Below are positions 53,539 to 61,863 of a stretch of DNA of 64,000 nt, piece after piece. The DNA is from Propionibacteriaceae bacterium. Its GTDB lineage: Bacteria; Actinomycetota; Actinomycetes; Propionibacteriales; Propionibacteriaceae. The position numbers were made by a program, and so were the translations under genes. Location: contig WQZD01000008.1 of the NCBI GenBank assembly GCA_009780915.1, positions 35,673 to 99,672 on the forward strand, written 5' to 3'. A model generated the notes under the pieces. It was not told the origin of the DNA. It did no database searches and was given only the letters and a program-made list of their open reading frames with translations. Positions within the stretch are counted from its first letter, which is position 1. Each line of letters begins with the position of its first letter.

Positions 53539-53935
53539 GGGCCTTCCTTCCTTGCAGCATCCGTGGATGGCATCCCTGAGGCGCTTCCCACAGGACTGCT
53601 CGCATGGCGTCGCCTGGTGCGATCATGACGAGTCCATCTATCTTCCCACGGATGGCAAGCGGAGGCATAGCCACGACGACCCGTGTCGAAAAACGGTTAT
53701 CTCGTCGGCGATCAGACCCCTCTTCTAGGCGCTCACGGCCCCGCTGGCATCCGAGACCTGCGACGTCGATTGCTGAATGTACACATTTTCATACCCGAGA
53801 CCATACTCAGGGCCACCGACAAAAATGCAACCTGGGTCTCTACTTGTGGATAACTCTTTCGCGCAAGAATTATCTGTGGATAACTCGCACTTCTCCTTTG
53901 TCCTCTTCCATAGTGAAAGTAAGGAAAGGAGAGCC
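53539..53935. promoter_or_regulatory. Intergenic control region with two DnaA boxes
   Basis: This 397-bp gap between divergent genes becomes AT-richer toward the right. It contains TGTGGATAA at 53845-53853 and again at 53875-53883, each extended to TGTGGATAACTC, 30 bp apart start to start and in the same orientation. Both match the reverse complement of the DnaA box TTATCCACA exactly. Confidence 0.65.
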
Positions 53936-56900
53936 ATGAGTGTGCGAGGGCTGACACGAACGCCGGAGGAGGTGGGTATGACCGTGACACGTTCGATCGT
54001 GGCGTGGGTCGTCCTCGCCCTGCTCGTCTTCGGCGTGCCCTGGGTCGTGGTCGAATGGGGGTACTGGGCCGAGGTGAGGACCCTGATCCAGGATCCGTCC
54101 CTGTTCCTTCTCCCGGATGACGGCCATGTGGTTCTTGCCATCGTGACCGTGCTCGCCGCCCTTTTCTGGGTTCAACTCGCATGGAGCGTGCTCGCTGAGA
54201 TGGTTGTGGCCGTACGGCGGCGCCGTCGTGGTCGCGCCCGTGCGGCCCGCTGCGGCGACCCTGTGCGCGCCCGTACCACCACCCGTACGGGCCCTGCCGG
54301 CCCGCTGGGGCTGACCCGCGCGCTCGTACGACCGCTGGTGTCGGCCGCCTTCGCCCTGAGCATCGCCGGGGGCGCCTTGTCGGCGGTCGCCGACAGCCCG
54401 GCTAACACCGTCTCGGTGGTCGCGCCCGCATGGCCCGACGACTCGTCCGCCATCACGTCGGCGCCCACCCCTGTGACCGTCGGCATCCCCGGCCCGCAGA
54501 CCATGACGGCGACCGCTCCCGACGCTGGCGGTATGTATACGGTCGCCCCCGGGGATTCTTTGTGGTCGATCGCCGAAAGGTTCCTCGGCGACGGCCATCA
54601 GTGGACCAGTATCGCCGCCGAGAACGAAGAGCTCGTCCAAGACGCGCCCGACCTCATCCATGTGGGATGGAAATTGAGGATTCCGGTCGTCGGCCTGCCC
54701 GATCGAGGAGATACGCCCTGCCAGCCGGACCATGTGGCGGTCGTCGCCCCAGGGGATTCTCTGTGGTCGATCGCCGAACGAGAGATGGGCGGCGGAAGCC
54801 TCTGGCCCGCCCTCGCGGACGCGAATGCCCCGCTGGTCGCCGACCCCTTCATCCTCCAGCCTGGAGAGAAACTGACCATCCCGTGCACAGCGCCCGTCGG
54901 CGGCGGACCCGCCGCCGAAAGCCTGCTGGCGACCGCCCCTGAGGAGGACACGCCTGAGGTCGCCACCACACCCGTGGAGCCCACGCCAGGCGCATCTGGC
55001 GAAGATCTGGGATTCGCATGGTCGCCTGTGGAGGATGAGGGTGCCTCGACGTCAGCATCTCCGCCGCCCGCGTCCACGGCCACGTCCCCAGCGTCAGACG
55101 AGCGTCAGGCGCCCTCCCCCGCGCCCATCGAGTCGGTGGACGAGCCGAGCGCCGGTGCGGATGCGCAGGGCCTGGTACGGGACATCGGGATCAGCACGTT
55201 CCTCGCCGGGGGCCTGGTGCTCCTGATCGGTCGACGTCGCTTGAACCAGTTGAGGACACGTCCGGTGGGCAGACGAATCCTGCTGCCGAACGACGAGGGA
55301 CATCGCCTGGAGTCGGCGTTAGGCGTCGTCGGAAGCCGCTTCATCCCCGGCGGCGCGCCCTACGAGGGACGCGAGTGCGCTGCTCGCAGGGCTATCGGGG
55401 GATTCTCAGACGAGCAGAGCATCGACGATCTCTTGTTGTCCGCCGAGGGGGTGCCCCTGTGCGTGGGAACCACCACGACCGGCGACGCTGTGCACACCGA
55501 CATCACCGAAGCGAAACCCTTCCTTGTCTTTGGAGCTCAGGCCGACCAAGTCCGCTCGGTCATGCGCGGCATCGCCATGAACATCACCCTCTCCGACTAC
55601 TCGGACAGCATGGAACTCCACGTCCTCGATGGGCAAAACCTCTTCGACACCTTCGACAGTGTCACCCGCCATGCCACCCTCGCTGACGCGATCGAGTGCC
55701 TGCGACTCGTCATCACCGAGCGGAGAACGTACCTCGGAGACAGCCGATGGACGCAGTTAAGGAACGATCCCGACTATGCGGAGGCGTGGCGTCCTGTCCT
55801 CTACTGTCTGATCGATCCCGTCGATGCCAGGGAGTTGCGCGAACTGGCCGACTGCCTCGACGGCTCTGATGTGGGAGTCGCCGTCCTGGCAGGCATGTAC
55901 GGGCCTGACCTCTCGCCCTCGCGCGCCATCGCGTCGGGCAGCCTTCGCGTCGAGGGCATCGATCACGCGGTGCTCGACCCCGGCCATCGACCCGTGGCCC
56001 CCTTCCACCTGGACGTGAGCGAGCCCCTCGCCAACCTCCTTCAGACCTCAGCCAGCCCGTCGACGACCCCCGCCTGGTGGTCGTCGTCGACATCTGCCGA
56101 ACCCGACTTACCCGACCCATGGACTCCGCCACACGACCGCACCGCCGAAAGGGGCTTTGCCATGACACCCGTTCCCACACCGGACGCCGAGACCTCGTTG
56201 GCGGCTACCTTCAGCCATCCCACCCTGAAGATACTGGGACCCGTCCTCCTGGAAGGGGCACAGGGTCCGCCTCCACCCCGAGCTGAGCGAGCTTGCATGG
56301 AATACTGTGGATGGCTCCTCGAACACCCCGGCGCCACCGCCATGGCCATGGCCCAGGGACTTCTCGTGGCTGAGGGGACCCGTCGATCCAACATGAGCCG
56401 ACTGCGCACGTGGTTGGGCAACGACGCGCAGGGCGAGCCCTACCTCCCCGAGGCGTACTCGGGGCGCATCTGGCTCGACCCCGCCGTCACATCCGATTGG
56501 CAGCGACTGCGCCTGCTCATCGCCTCAGGAGTGGAGGCGACCTCCACCGACAAGCTGATTCAGGCCCTTCACCTGGTGCGAGGAGCCCCTCTGGCTGACG
56601 CCGCTCCGGGGCAGTGGCATTGGGCCGAGGAACTGCGCACAGACATCGTCTCGGTCATCAGGGACATCGGGGTGATCGCCACCGCGAGGTGCTTGCAGCA
56701 GCAGGACATCGACAGAGCCCGTTGGGCGGCCAGTCGGGCCCTCATCGCAGCCCCTGAGGACGAGCAACTCCTGTGCGCCCGGGTGAGGACGGAACACGCC
56801 GCCGGGAATCGCATGGAAGTGGAACGCCTGGTCAACTGGATTTCCCGCAACGCCCGCAATCTGGGAACCGATCTTCTTCCTGAGACGGTCACGACCCTCC

Positions 56901-56986
56901 ACGAGGTGATCGGGTCCCGCCCGACGCCCCCTGTCTGGCCACAACTCGCCCGGCAGGGCACGCAGGGACTGTCGGATCCGGGGTGA
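53936..56986 (+). CDS. Transmembrane LysM/BTAD regulator-like protein
   Basis: About 1,016 residues. Membrane segments near 20-38, 64-86 and 130-150 are followed by two LysM domains (YTVAPGDSLWSIAERFLG and VAVVAPGDSLWSIAEREMG), a Ser/Pro-rich linker, another membrane segment (DIGISTFLAGGLVLLIG), a mixed alpha/beta cytosolic region, and a C-terminal BTAD-type helical/TPR domain (from about 810). The layout suggests a protein that senses peptidoglycan outside and signals inside (inference). Two starts have strong ribosome sites, 53936 and 53978 (the latter would give 1,002 residues). It ends 4 bp before a converging gene. Confidence 0.82.
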   Translation: MSVRGLTRTPEEVGMTVTRSIVAWVVLALLVFGVPWVVVEWGYWAEVRTLIQDPSLFLLPDDGHVVLAIVTVLAALFWVQLAWSVLAEMVVAVRRRRRGRARAARCGDPVRARTTTRTGPAGPLGLTRALVRPLVSAAFALSIAGGALSAVADSPANTVSVVAPAWPDDSSAITSAPTPVTVGIPGPQTMTATAPDAGGMYTVAPGDSLWSIAERFLGDGHQWTSIAAENEELVQDAPDLIHVGWKLRIPVVGLPDRGDTPCQPDHVAVVAPGDSLWSIAEREMGGGSLWPALADANAPLVADPFILQPGEKLTIPCTAPVGGGPAAESLLATAPEEDTPEVATTPVEPTPGASGEDLGFAWSPVEDEGASTSASPPPASTATSPASDERQAPSPAPIESVDEPSAGADAQGLVRDIGISTFLAGGLVLLIGRRRLNQLRTRPVGRRILLPNDEGHRLESALGVVGSRFIPGGAPYEGRECAARRAIGGFSDEQSIDDLLLSAEGVPLCVGTTTTGDAVHTDITEAKPFLVFGAQADQVRSVMRGIAMNITLSDYSDSMELHVLDGQNLFDTFDSVTRHATLADAIECLRLVITERRTYLGDSRWTQLRNDPDYAEAWRPVLYCLIDPVDARELRELADCLDGSDVGVAVLAGMYGPDLSPSRAIASGSLRVEGIDHAVLDPGHRPVAPFHLDVSEPLANLLQTSASPSTTPAWWSSSTSAEPDLPDPWTPPHDRTAERGFAMTPVPTPDAETSLAATFSHPTLKILGPVLLEGAQGPPPPRAERACMEYCGWLLEHPGATAMAMAQGLLVAEGTRRSNMSRLRTWLGNDAQGEPYLPEAYSGRIWLDPAVTSDWQRLRLLIASGVEATSTDKLIQALHLVRGAPLADAAPGQWHWAEELRTDIVSVIRDIGVIATARCLQQQDIDRARWAASRALIAAPEDEQLLCARVRTEHAAGNRMEVERLVNWISRNARNLGTDLLPETVTTLHEVIGSRPTPPVWPQLARQGTQGLSDPG

Positions 56987-56990
56987 TCGA

Positions 56991-57614
56991 TCACGCGGCT
57001 TCGACGAGGTCGACCAGGATGTCTCGATGGGCGCGCAGACGCCTCACGGTGTCGGAGCAGCGTTGCCGTACGGCGTCGGGGCTCATGGCATGCAGTTCGG
57101 CCACCTGTGCGCTGGGCAAGCCATCGATGTAGACCTTCTCCACGATGGTGAGCGACTCAGCTGTGGCCAGGTGCAGGGTGCGCGCGGTGTCCAGCACCCG
57201 GTGGGCGATGAGATCCGCGTGATCGACGACCGGCATGAGCGGCGCCACCGGCGCGACACGGGTTTCCGCCACGACGTCCTTCTTGGCGTCCAGCACCAGG
57301 TTGGCAGCCACCGACCGGGGACGCCTGTGCAGGGGGTACTTGGAGATCCGGATCCACAAGGCGGCGACCAGATGATCGACCGACGGATGGGGGTAGGCCC
57401 GCGACATGAGAATCAACTTGGGCAAGAGCGCCTGGACAATGACCCGCCCCGCCACGGGGTACCCCTCCTGACATGTGTGGATCAGACTTCCGAGCACCTG
57501 GTCAGGATTGAAGCGAATGCTCTCGAGGACGACGTTGAGGGGTGTCGCAGGATCAGTCCAGTCAGCCAGATCCCATTTCAAGTCCTCCCATTCTTGATTC
57601 AGGCGTGCTGACAT
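56991..57614 (-). CDS. Sigma-factor-like protein with region 4-like HTH
   Basis: A 207-residue protein. The last third, ESLTIVEKVYIDGLPSAQVA to the end, resembles sigma-70 region 4, with HTH pattern AELHAMSPDAVRQRCSDT. The front part (WEDLKWDLADW, RFNPDQVL) is helical and not clearly region 2. It could be a divergent ECF sigma or a DNA-binding regulator. Start uncertain: the frame opens upstream at 57767, but the 57614 ATG begins the conserved-looking part. It ends 4 bp from the LysM/BTAD gene, in opposite orientation. Confidence 0.6.
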   Translation of the reverse strand: MSARLNQEWEDLKWDLADWTDPATPLNVVLESIRFNPDQVLGSLIHTCQEGYPVAGRVIVQALLPKLILMSRAYPHPSVDHLVAALWIRISKYPLHRRPRSVAANLVLDAKKDVVAETRVAPVAPLMPVVDHADLIAHRVLDTARTLHLATAESLTIVEKVYIDGLPSAQVAELHAMSPDAVRQRCSDTVRRLRAHRDILVDLVEAA

Positions 57615-57738
57615 GCTGGCGCACCCCGCGCCTTTATGTGACGGAACCGCCACAGCCACTGACGGCATGACACGTGATGACATAACAGGCCTCCTCGAGA
57701 GCAGACCTCTACTCTGGCGGATGGGTGTTGCCCGATGT

Positions 57739-57797
57739 GGTGGTCGTACCACCCCAGGTGCTGCCACAATCGCCTCAGTGTTGTCACAGTGTTGTCA
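57739..57797. promoter_or_regulatory. Inverted repeat and 11-bp tandem repeat
   Basis: GGTGGT-CGT-ACCACC (57739-57753) is followed by CAGTGTTGTCA twice in tandem (57776-57786 and 57787-57797). They lie between the sigma-like gene and the end of the response-regulator gene and may be binding sites. Confidence 0.4.
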
Positions 57798-57847
57798 GGC
57801 GGCCGATCAGCCTGCCACGGCCCCAGCACGGACCGACCAGCGGATCG

Positions 57848-58504
57848 CTACCGGTCGATCAGGCCCATGTCGTACGCCGCGAGCACCAGGCCGACTCGGT
57901 CCCTCGCCTGCAACTTGAACAAGAGCCTCGAAATGTGGGTTTTCACTGTTCCTTCGGCCAGGTGGAGATTCTCGGCGATCTCGGTGTTGTTCGCTCCCTG
58001 AGAGATCTCCTTGAGAACGTCCACCTCACGCTCGGTGAGCACATTCAGGCGAGGATCCGGCTGAGTCCGATCAGGCCCTGGCATGAGGTTCGTCAGGAGC
58101 CGCTTCGTCGTCGACGGCGCCATGATCGCGTCCCCGGAGTTCACGGCATGAATGGCGTCCACCAACTCCGTCGCGCGGGCGTCCTTCAGCAGGAACCCGC
58201 TGGCCCCCGCACGGAGAGCCTGGTACACGTAGTCATCCAAGTCGAATGTGGTCAAGATGATGATCTTGACCGGGTACCCGGCGTCGATGATCCGCTTCGT
58301 CGTCTCGATCCCGTCGATGCCTGGCATGCGTACGTCCATCAGGACGACGTCCACCGGCACCTCCCTCAGCAGGGCCAACGCCTCAGGGCCGTTGCTCGCC
58401 TCACCCACAACATCGATGTCGGATTCGGCTTCGACCATCATCCGGAAACCACTCCGAACGAGGACTTGATCATCGACGAGCGCCACCCGAATAGGACGTG
58501 TCAT
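57848..58504 (-). CDS. NarL/LuxR-family response regulator
   Basis: A 218-residue regulator. The receiver domain has acidic DD at 11-12, phospho-acceptor Asp57 (MDVRMPG) and Lys107. The C-terminal LuxR HTH (LTEREVDVLKEISQG, then EIAENLHLAEGTVKTHISRL) binds DNA. Its ATG overlaps the stop of the kinase gene (ATGA), so kinase and regulator are made together. Confidence 0.95.
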   Translation of the reverse strand: MTRPIRVALVDDQVLVRSGFRMMVEAESDIDVVGEASNGPEALALLREVPVDVVLMDVRMPGIDGIETTKRIIDAGYPVKIIILTTFDLDDYVYQALRAGASGFLLKDARATELVDAIHAVNSGDAIMAPSTTKRLLTNLMPGPDRTQPDPRLNVLTEREVDVLKEISQGANNTEIAENLHLAEGTVKTHISRLLFKLQARDRVGLVLAAYDMGLIDR

Positions 58505-59730
58505 GACGCCTCGCGTGGGGATGTCTGCAGTGGAATCTGCGCGCATACTCTGAATCCTCCTGTTTCACTTGGACCAACCGTCAACGTACCGTCCAACGCT
58601 TGCACTCGCTCGGCCATCCCGATCAGTCCCGTCCCACGATGATCTCCGACACGCGGAGAATCCGTCACCTTGTTGGTGACGGTGACGGTGACATGTTTCG
58701 AGTGCCAGACCACAGCAACATGCGGATCCCCCTCGGGACCTGCATGCTTGATCGAGTTCGTGAGCGCCTCCTGGACGACACGGTACAAAGTCATTTCAAT
58801 AATGGGTGTCGACCCATGTGGGGTCCCCGACACCGTCAGGGTCGCGTTCGCCTTCTCGGCCAGGGATGGAATGTCGGCGAGCCCCGGCGCGGACGCGATG
58901 TCGTCTGTGCCGTCCGAGTCCGAGCGGAGGGTACGTACGATCCGGCGCATCTCCTGAAGGGCCTCGCGCCCAGTCTCCGAAATCGTGCCCAACGCGAGCT
59001 CAGCCAGGTTCGGGGACCTGTTCAGCTGAGCCAGCCCGCCCTCAGCCTGCACGACCATGACGGAGATCGAGTGGGCGACAATGTCGTGGAGTTCGCGGGC
59101 GATGTTCGTACGGATCTGCGTCTCCAGCGTCCGCTGATTCGCCGCCTGTTCGGCGATCTGGAGGTCAGCCGCGTCTCGCTCGGCCTGGAGTTGGCGGGTA
59201 CGAGCCGCCTCCACGTCATAGCGGCGTCGCCCGATGGAGTACGCGGTGCTGACCACGCCGGCGGCCGAAACGCCCACCAGGATCACGACCGTACGCAGAT
59301 CGGAGTTGCCGAAGACGCTCGCGGTCATCCAGCGGACGGGCTCGATGAAGGCGATGGCCAGGGCGACCACCAGGTAGATCCGCGCCTTTTGGTACGGGAG
59401 CCATCGCGCGACATCGTACACAGCGACCGGCACGACCAACCACGAAACCGTGGGAAAAGGAAGCAAGACGACTTGGAGAATGATGAGACATGTGGAGACA
59501 AGGAAGAAGAGGCCCGGATAGTGGCGGCGCAACGTGATCGCCGAGAAGACGCCCACGCCGAACACGCCCGTGATGACAGCCTCACGGGCGCTCACAGCGT
59601 CGGCGAGCAGGATAATTGCCGCCATGAAAGGGAGGTGCACCAGGACGATTCCTGTTACCGCCAAGGACGCGTTGACGAACCAGTCGTTTCGCGTAGCTCC
59701 TTCCACCTTGAACGGACTCAACACATTCAC
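58501..59730 (-). CDS. Sensor histidine kinase (HisKA_3 family)
   Basis: A 409-residue kinase. About five membrane segments cover 20-170, a coiled-coil linker follows (AARTRQLQAERDAADLQ), then the dimerisation/phospho-acceptor helix with His215 in ELHDIVAHS, the N-box VVQEALTNSIKHA and the G-box GTGLIGMAERV. There is no large extracellular sensor, so it may sense membrane or wall stress, as intramembrane-sensing kinases do (inference). The GTG at 59730 begins the gene; a palindromic element lies 9 bp upstream. Confidence 0.94.
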   Translation of the reverse strand: MNVLSPFKVEGATRNDWFVNASLAVTGIVLVHLPFMAAIILLADAVSAREAVITGVFGVGVFSAITLRRHYPGLFFLVSTCLIILQVVLLPFPTVSWLVVPVAVYDVARWLPYQKARIYLVVALAIAFIEPVRWMTASVFGNSDLRTVVILVGVSAAGVVSTAYSIGRRRYDVEAARTRQLQAERDAADLQIAEQAANQRTLETQIRTNIARELHDIVAHSISVMVVQAEGGLAQLNRSPNLAELALGTISETGREALQEMRRIVRTLRSDSDGTDDIASAPGLADIPSLAEKANATLTVSGTPHGSTPIIEMTLYRVVQEALTNSIKHAGPEGDPHVAVVWHSKHVTVTVTNKVTDSPRVGDHRGTGLIGMAERVQALDGTLTVGPSETGGFRVCAQIPLQTSPREAS

Positions 59731-59738
59731 GATAATCA

Positions 59739-59759
59739 GTGTACAAGATGCCTGTACAC
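59739..59759. promoter_or_regulatory. Palindromic operator GTGTACA-N7-TGTACAC
   Basis: A perfect 7-bp inverted repeat with a 7-nt spacer lies 9 bp before the start of the histidine-kinase gene and downstream of a TATAAA box (59785-59780, minus strand). It has the shape of a dimeric regulator site, such as for the co-encoded response regulator. Confidence 0.55.
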
Positions 59760-59857
59760 ACGGCTGGACCGCCTCAGATTTTATATGAAATCAGTTAGAT
59801 TGGAGCGGGCGGCGTCCGATCTTGTCCCCATCAGGAACCCGTGAAAGACTTGGGGGT

Positions 59858-60007
59858 ATGAAGAGGTTTTTCTTTCTGCTACTCCTGTTTCTCGGGATCG
59901 GAGCGCTCCTGTACGTCTCCAATCAACGGCACAGCGAAGCACGCCAGTTGTGGGAGGAAGCGCTGGCCAAGGTCCCCACTCCTGAGCGCGCCCCCGACGA
60001 GTCCTAG
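59858..60007 (+). CDS. DLW-39 family small protein
   Basis: A 49-residue protein. A membrane helix (about 4-20) is followed by NQRHSEARQLWEEALA, matching the short DLW-39 family, which occurs in actinobacteria near gyrA and tRNA-Ile/tRNA-Ala. Here tRNA-Ala follows 195 bp downstream, so part of that context is kept. Function unknown. A G-run just before the ATG is a weak ribosome site. Confidence 0.75.
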   Translation: MKRFFFLLLLFLGIGALLYVSNQRHSEARQLWEEALAKVPTPERAPDES

Positions 60008-60117
60008 GAGCACGGGGTCCCGCCCCGGCCAGTCGTGACCGGCCTCCCACGGCGGCGCTTGCCGCACCGTGGGACAACTTTCCCGCACAGACGAGAAAGA
60101 GTTCCCCCGCTAGGGTA

Positions 60118-60123
60118 TACTCT
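60118..60123 (+). promoter_or_regulatory. -10 element TATACT before tRNA-Ala
   Basis: TATACT lies 80 bp before the tRNA and is the best -10 in the 195-bp gap; no good -35 is seen. Confidence 0.45.
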
Positions 60124-60202
60124 CCTGTGCCTGCGGCGGGGACCCTGGTCTGGGATTCTCACTTGCTGTTTCCGGGTTGGTCGTAGAACCGCAGTAGGCC
60201 CT

Positions 60203-60275
60203 GGGGCATTAACTCAGTTGGTAGAGTGCGACCTTTGCAAGGTCGAAGTCAGGGGTTCGAATCCCCTATGCTCCA
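60203..60275 (+). tRNA. tRNA-Ala (anticodon TGC)
   Basis: A full cloverleaf: acceptor GGGGCAT/ATGCTCC with the G3-U70 pair that defines alanine tRNAs, D-arm, anticodon stem ACCTT/AAGGT around TGC, T-arm GGTTCGAAT, discriminator A. CCA is not encoded. Confidence 0.97.
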
Positions 60276-60364
60276 CAAGGGGGGTGTTGGTGAAAGATTG
60301 GCCTCCGGATTGGTGAAACCAATCGACAGGCAGCTCGCCACGGCCTCGGCGGGGCTTCCGACTC

Positions 60365-61009
60365 TTAAATGATGGTGACGATCTCCGCTAGTTGGCGACG
60401 GCTTCGGGGGCGCGGCTCGGCGGCCCGGTAACCGAAGGCACCCATCAGGGCGACCGACTCCCGCTGCGGGTCGATGGCACCGGCCTCACCCAACAACTGT
60501 TGCGCCTTGGCCGAGGCGAAACCTTCAATGGGACAGGAGTCGATGCCGAGACTGGCGGCGGCCAGCATCATGTAGGCCAGTGCGATGTAGGCCTGCTTGG
60601 CGGCCCAATCGCGCATCTGGCGTGACTGCGTCAGACCTTGATGATCGGTGATGAACTGCCCATACCCCGCCAAAAAGTCGGCCAGCACCTGCCCCGTCAT
60701 TCCTTGACGGATAAAGGCATCACTCACAAAAGGCGAACCGGCGCTCAGATCATCGTGAGTGACAAAGACGCAGAACCTGGCAGCCTCCAGCCGGGGCGGG
60801 TTGTGCTGGTTCATCACCTCTTTGAGCGTCTCCCTCATCTGCGGGGTACGGACATCAAGGATGCGCCAATGCTCCAGGCCGAAGGAACTGGGGGCCAGCC
60901 GGGCCACCTCCAAGATCAGATTCCAGTCGTCGTCGCTGATCTGACGGGGTGAAAACTGCTTGACATGGCGCCGTTGTGCCGCCTCCAACACCGGATTGTC
61001 CTCAGCCAT
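60365..61009 (-). CDS. NfsB-like nitroreductase (NAD(P)H oxidoreductase)
   Basis: A 214-residue FMN protein. RRHVKQFSPRQISDDDW begins the family fold, LAPSSFGLEHWRIL is the FMN loop, and ASLGIDSCPIEGF and LMGAFGYRA are C-terminal signatures. Members reduce nitroaromatics, quinones or act as dihydropteridine reductase-like enzymes. Codon use is less biased than in the core genes, in keeping with the accessory region that follows. Confidence 0.9.
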   Translation of the reverse strand: MAEDNPVLEAAQRRHVKQFSPRQISDDDWNLILEVARLAPSSFGLEHWRILDVRTPQMRETLKEVMNQHNPPRLEAARFCVFVTHDDLSAGSPFVSDAFIRQGMTGQVLADFLAGYGQFITDHQGLTQSRQMRDWAAKQAYIALAYMMLAAASLGIDSCPIEGFASAKAQQLLGEAGAIDPQRESVALMGAFGYRAAEPRPRSRRQLAEIVTII

Positions 61010-61054
61010 GCCGTCTCCTTCGCCTCGTGGAGCTGCTCAGTTTACTAAATCTAC

Positions 61055-61216
61055 TCAAATGCTCAGCTCGACTCCGGACAGCCGCGCATCGAGGATCTTT
61101 TTGATGACGGTGGCGATATGGGCACCAGCTTCGACGGGTGAAGTGCCGCCGGCGTAGATATTCGACACGACGTTACGCCATGACTCCGAACGGTCCGGGT
61201 TTGGCTGGTAGGCCAT
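61055..61216 (-). CDS. Possible small ORF upstream of the nitroreductase
   Basis: A 53-codon frame (MAYQPNPDRSESWRNVVSNI at the start) ending 45 bp before the nitroreductase gene on the same strand. It reads like a real helical protein end (AGAHIATVIKKILDARLSG), but there is no ribosome site and no family I can name. It may be the tail of a larger, lost gene: a stop lies 35 codons upstream. Confidence 0.3.
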   Translation of the reverse strand: MAYQPNPDRSESWRNVVSNIYAGGTSPVEAGAHIATVIKKILDARLSGVELSI

Positions 61217-61326
61217 GTGAGCAAGTCGATCTGAGCCGGATTCAACCGCTTCATCGTCCGAGCATTCGACCTTGGAGGCTCGAACTCGCTCGCACGCACC
61301 TCGGCGGTAGGTTCAGACACCCACTT

Positions 61327-61370
61327 GAAACATGCTCTGACAAGCAGCTTCGGAAGCTGGGGCATGTTTC
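61327..61370. repeat. Nested palindrome
   Basis: Outer arms GAAACATGC (61327-61335) and GCATGTTTC (61362-61370); inner arms CAGCTT and AAGCTG (61345-61359). Perfect in both stems. Confidence 0.7.
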
Positions 61371-61474
61371 GAGTACCGTCCACTAGGGTCCACGTCGTCT
61401 AGCGTGGAGGCGTAGCCCCCGCAATAGACGATTTTGTGTTCTGTGGACTCGAACAGGCAATTGAAGCGAGAGGA

Positions 61475-61492
61475 ATGACAATTTATTGTCAT
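61475..61492. repeat. Short palindrome ATGACAA-TTTA-TTGTCAT
   Basis: A perfect 7-bp inverted repeat with a 4-nt AT spacer in the gene-free stretch; possible operator or recombinase site. Confidence 0.5.
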
Positions 61493-61816
61493 ACCCGAGC
61501 TGGTTGCAGCCTGTTGACGAGCGAAGCGAGGAACACCCTTGAGGGTCCGAGCGTGAGGAGAAGGCCCGGTGTTCGGTCGCTACGCTCCCTATCACAGGTC
61601 TCAATCGGTTCAGAAATGAAGCGAGCTTCATTTCACTCACCTCAATCGCCTGCGGGCCTTCGATTAGCTCGGCCGCAAGGCGGCCGATAGGCCGCCGCCG
61701 CGGGAACGACGTGCCAAGCACGGCGTTGGAGTCCCCCATGCCCCACAACGCTGGCCCTGTTCCAACACGTAACCGTATTCCGTGTGGTTTCCATTTGACG
61801 CGATAGGACAGATTGT

Positions 61817-61856
61817 GTGACGAGTGTCACGCAAATGCGGCAAGGGGTGGTAGGGT
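61817..61856 (+). promoter_or_regulatory. Promoter/operator of the toxin-antitoxin pair
   Basis: GTGAC-N4-GTCAC (61817-61830) lies about 20 bp before TAGGGT (61851-61856), which in turn ends 7 nt before the antitoxin ATG. This is the place where an antitoxin would bind to repress its own operon. Confidence 0.5.
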
Positions 61857-61863
61857 GAGTTCT

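Larger units (their letters stand above)
61010..61863. other. Palindrome-rich accessory gap with no clear gene
   Basis: About 850 bp without a convincing gene. It holds a nested palindrome at 61327-61370, ATGACAA-TTTA-TTGTCAT at 61475-61492, and further short inverted repeats (GAACACC/GGTGTTC around 61528-61574, GAAGC-GA-GCTTC near 61617). Short frames on the minus strand (for example 61383-61748) look spurious. The region has the look of a recombination or insertion site. Confidence 0.5.

Noticed and set aside
53845..53883. Interpretation as the chromosomal origin itself
   Set aside because: Only two DnaA boxes, no dnaA or dnaN beside them, and no long AT-rich unwinding segment.
53539..53935. 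sigM/murJ genes expected next to trxB
   Set aside because: In other actinobacteria they adjoin trxB, but here the gap is followed by the LysM/BTAD gene; no trace of them is seen.
61383..61748. 121-codon minus-strand frame in the palindrome-rich gap
   Set aside because: No ribosome site, no recognisable domain, and it spans several inverted repeats; probably chance.
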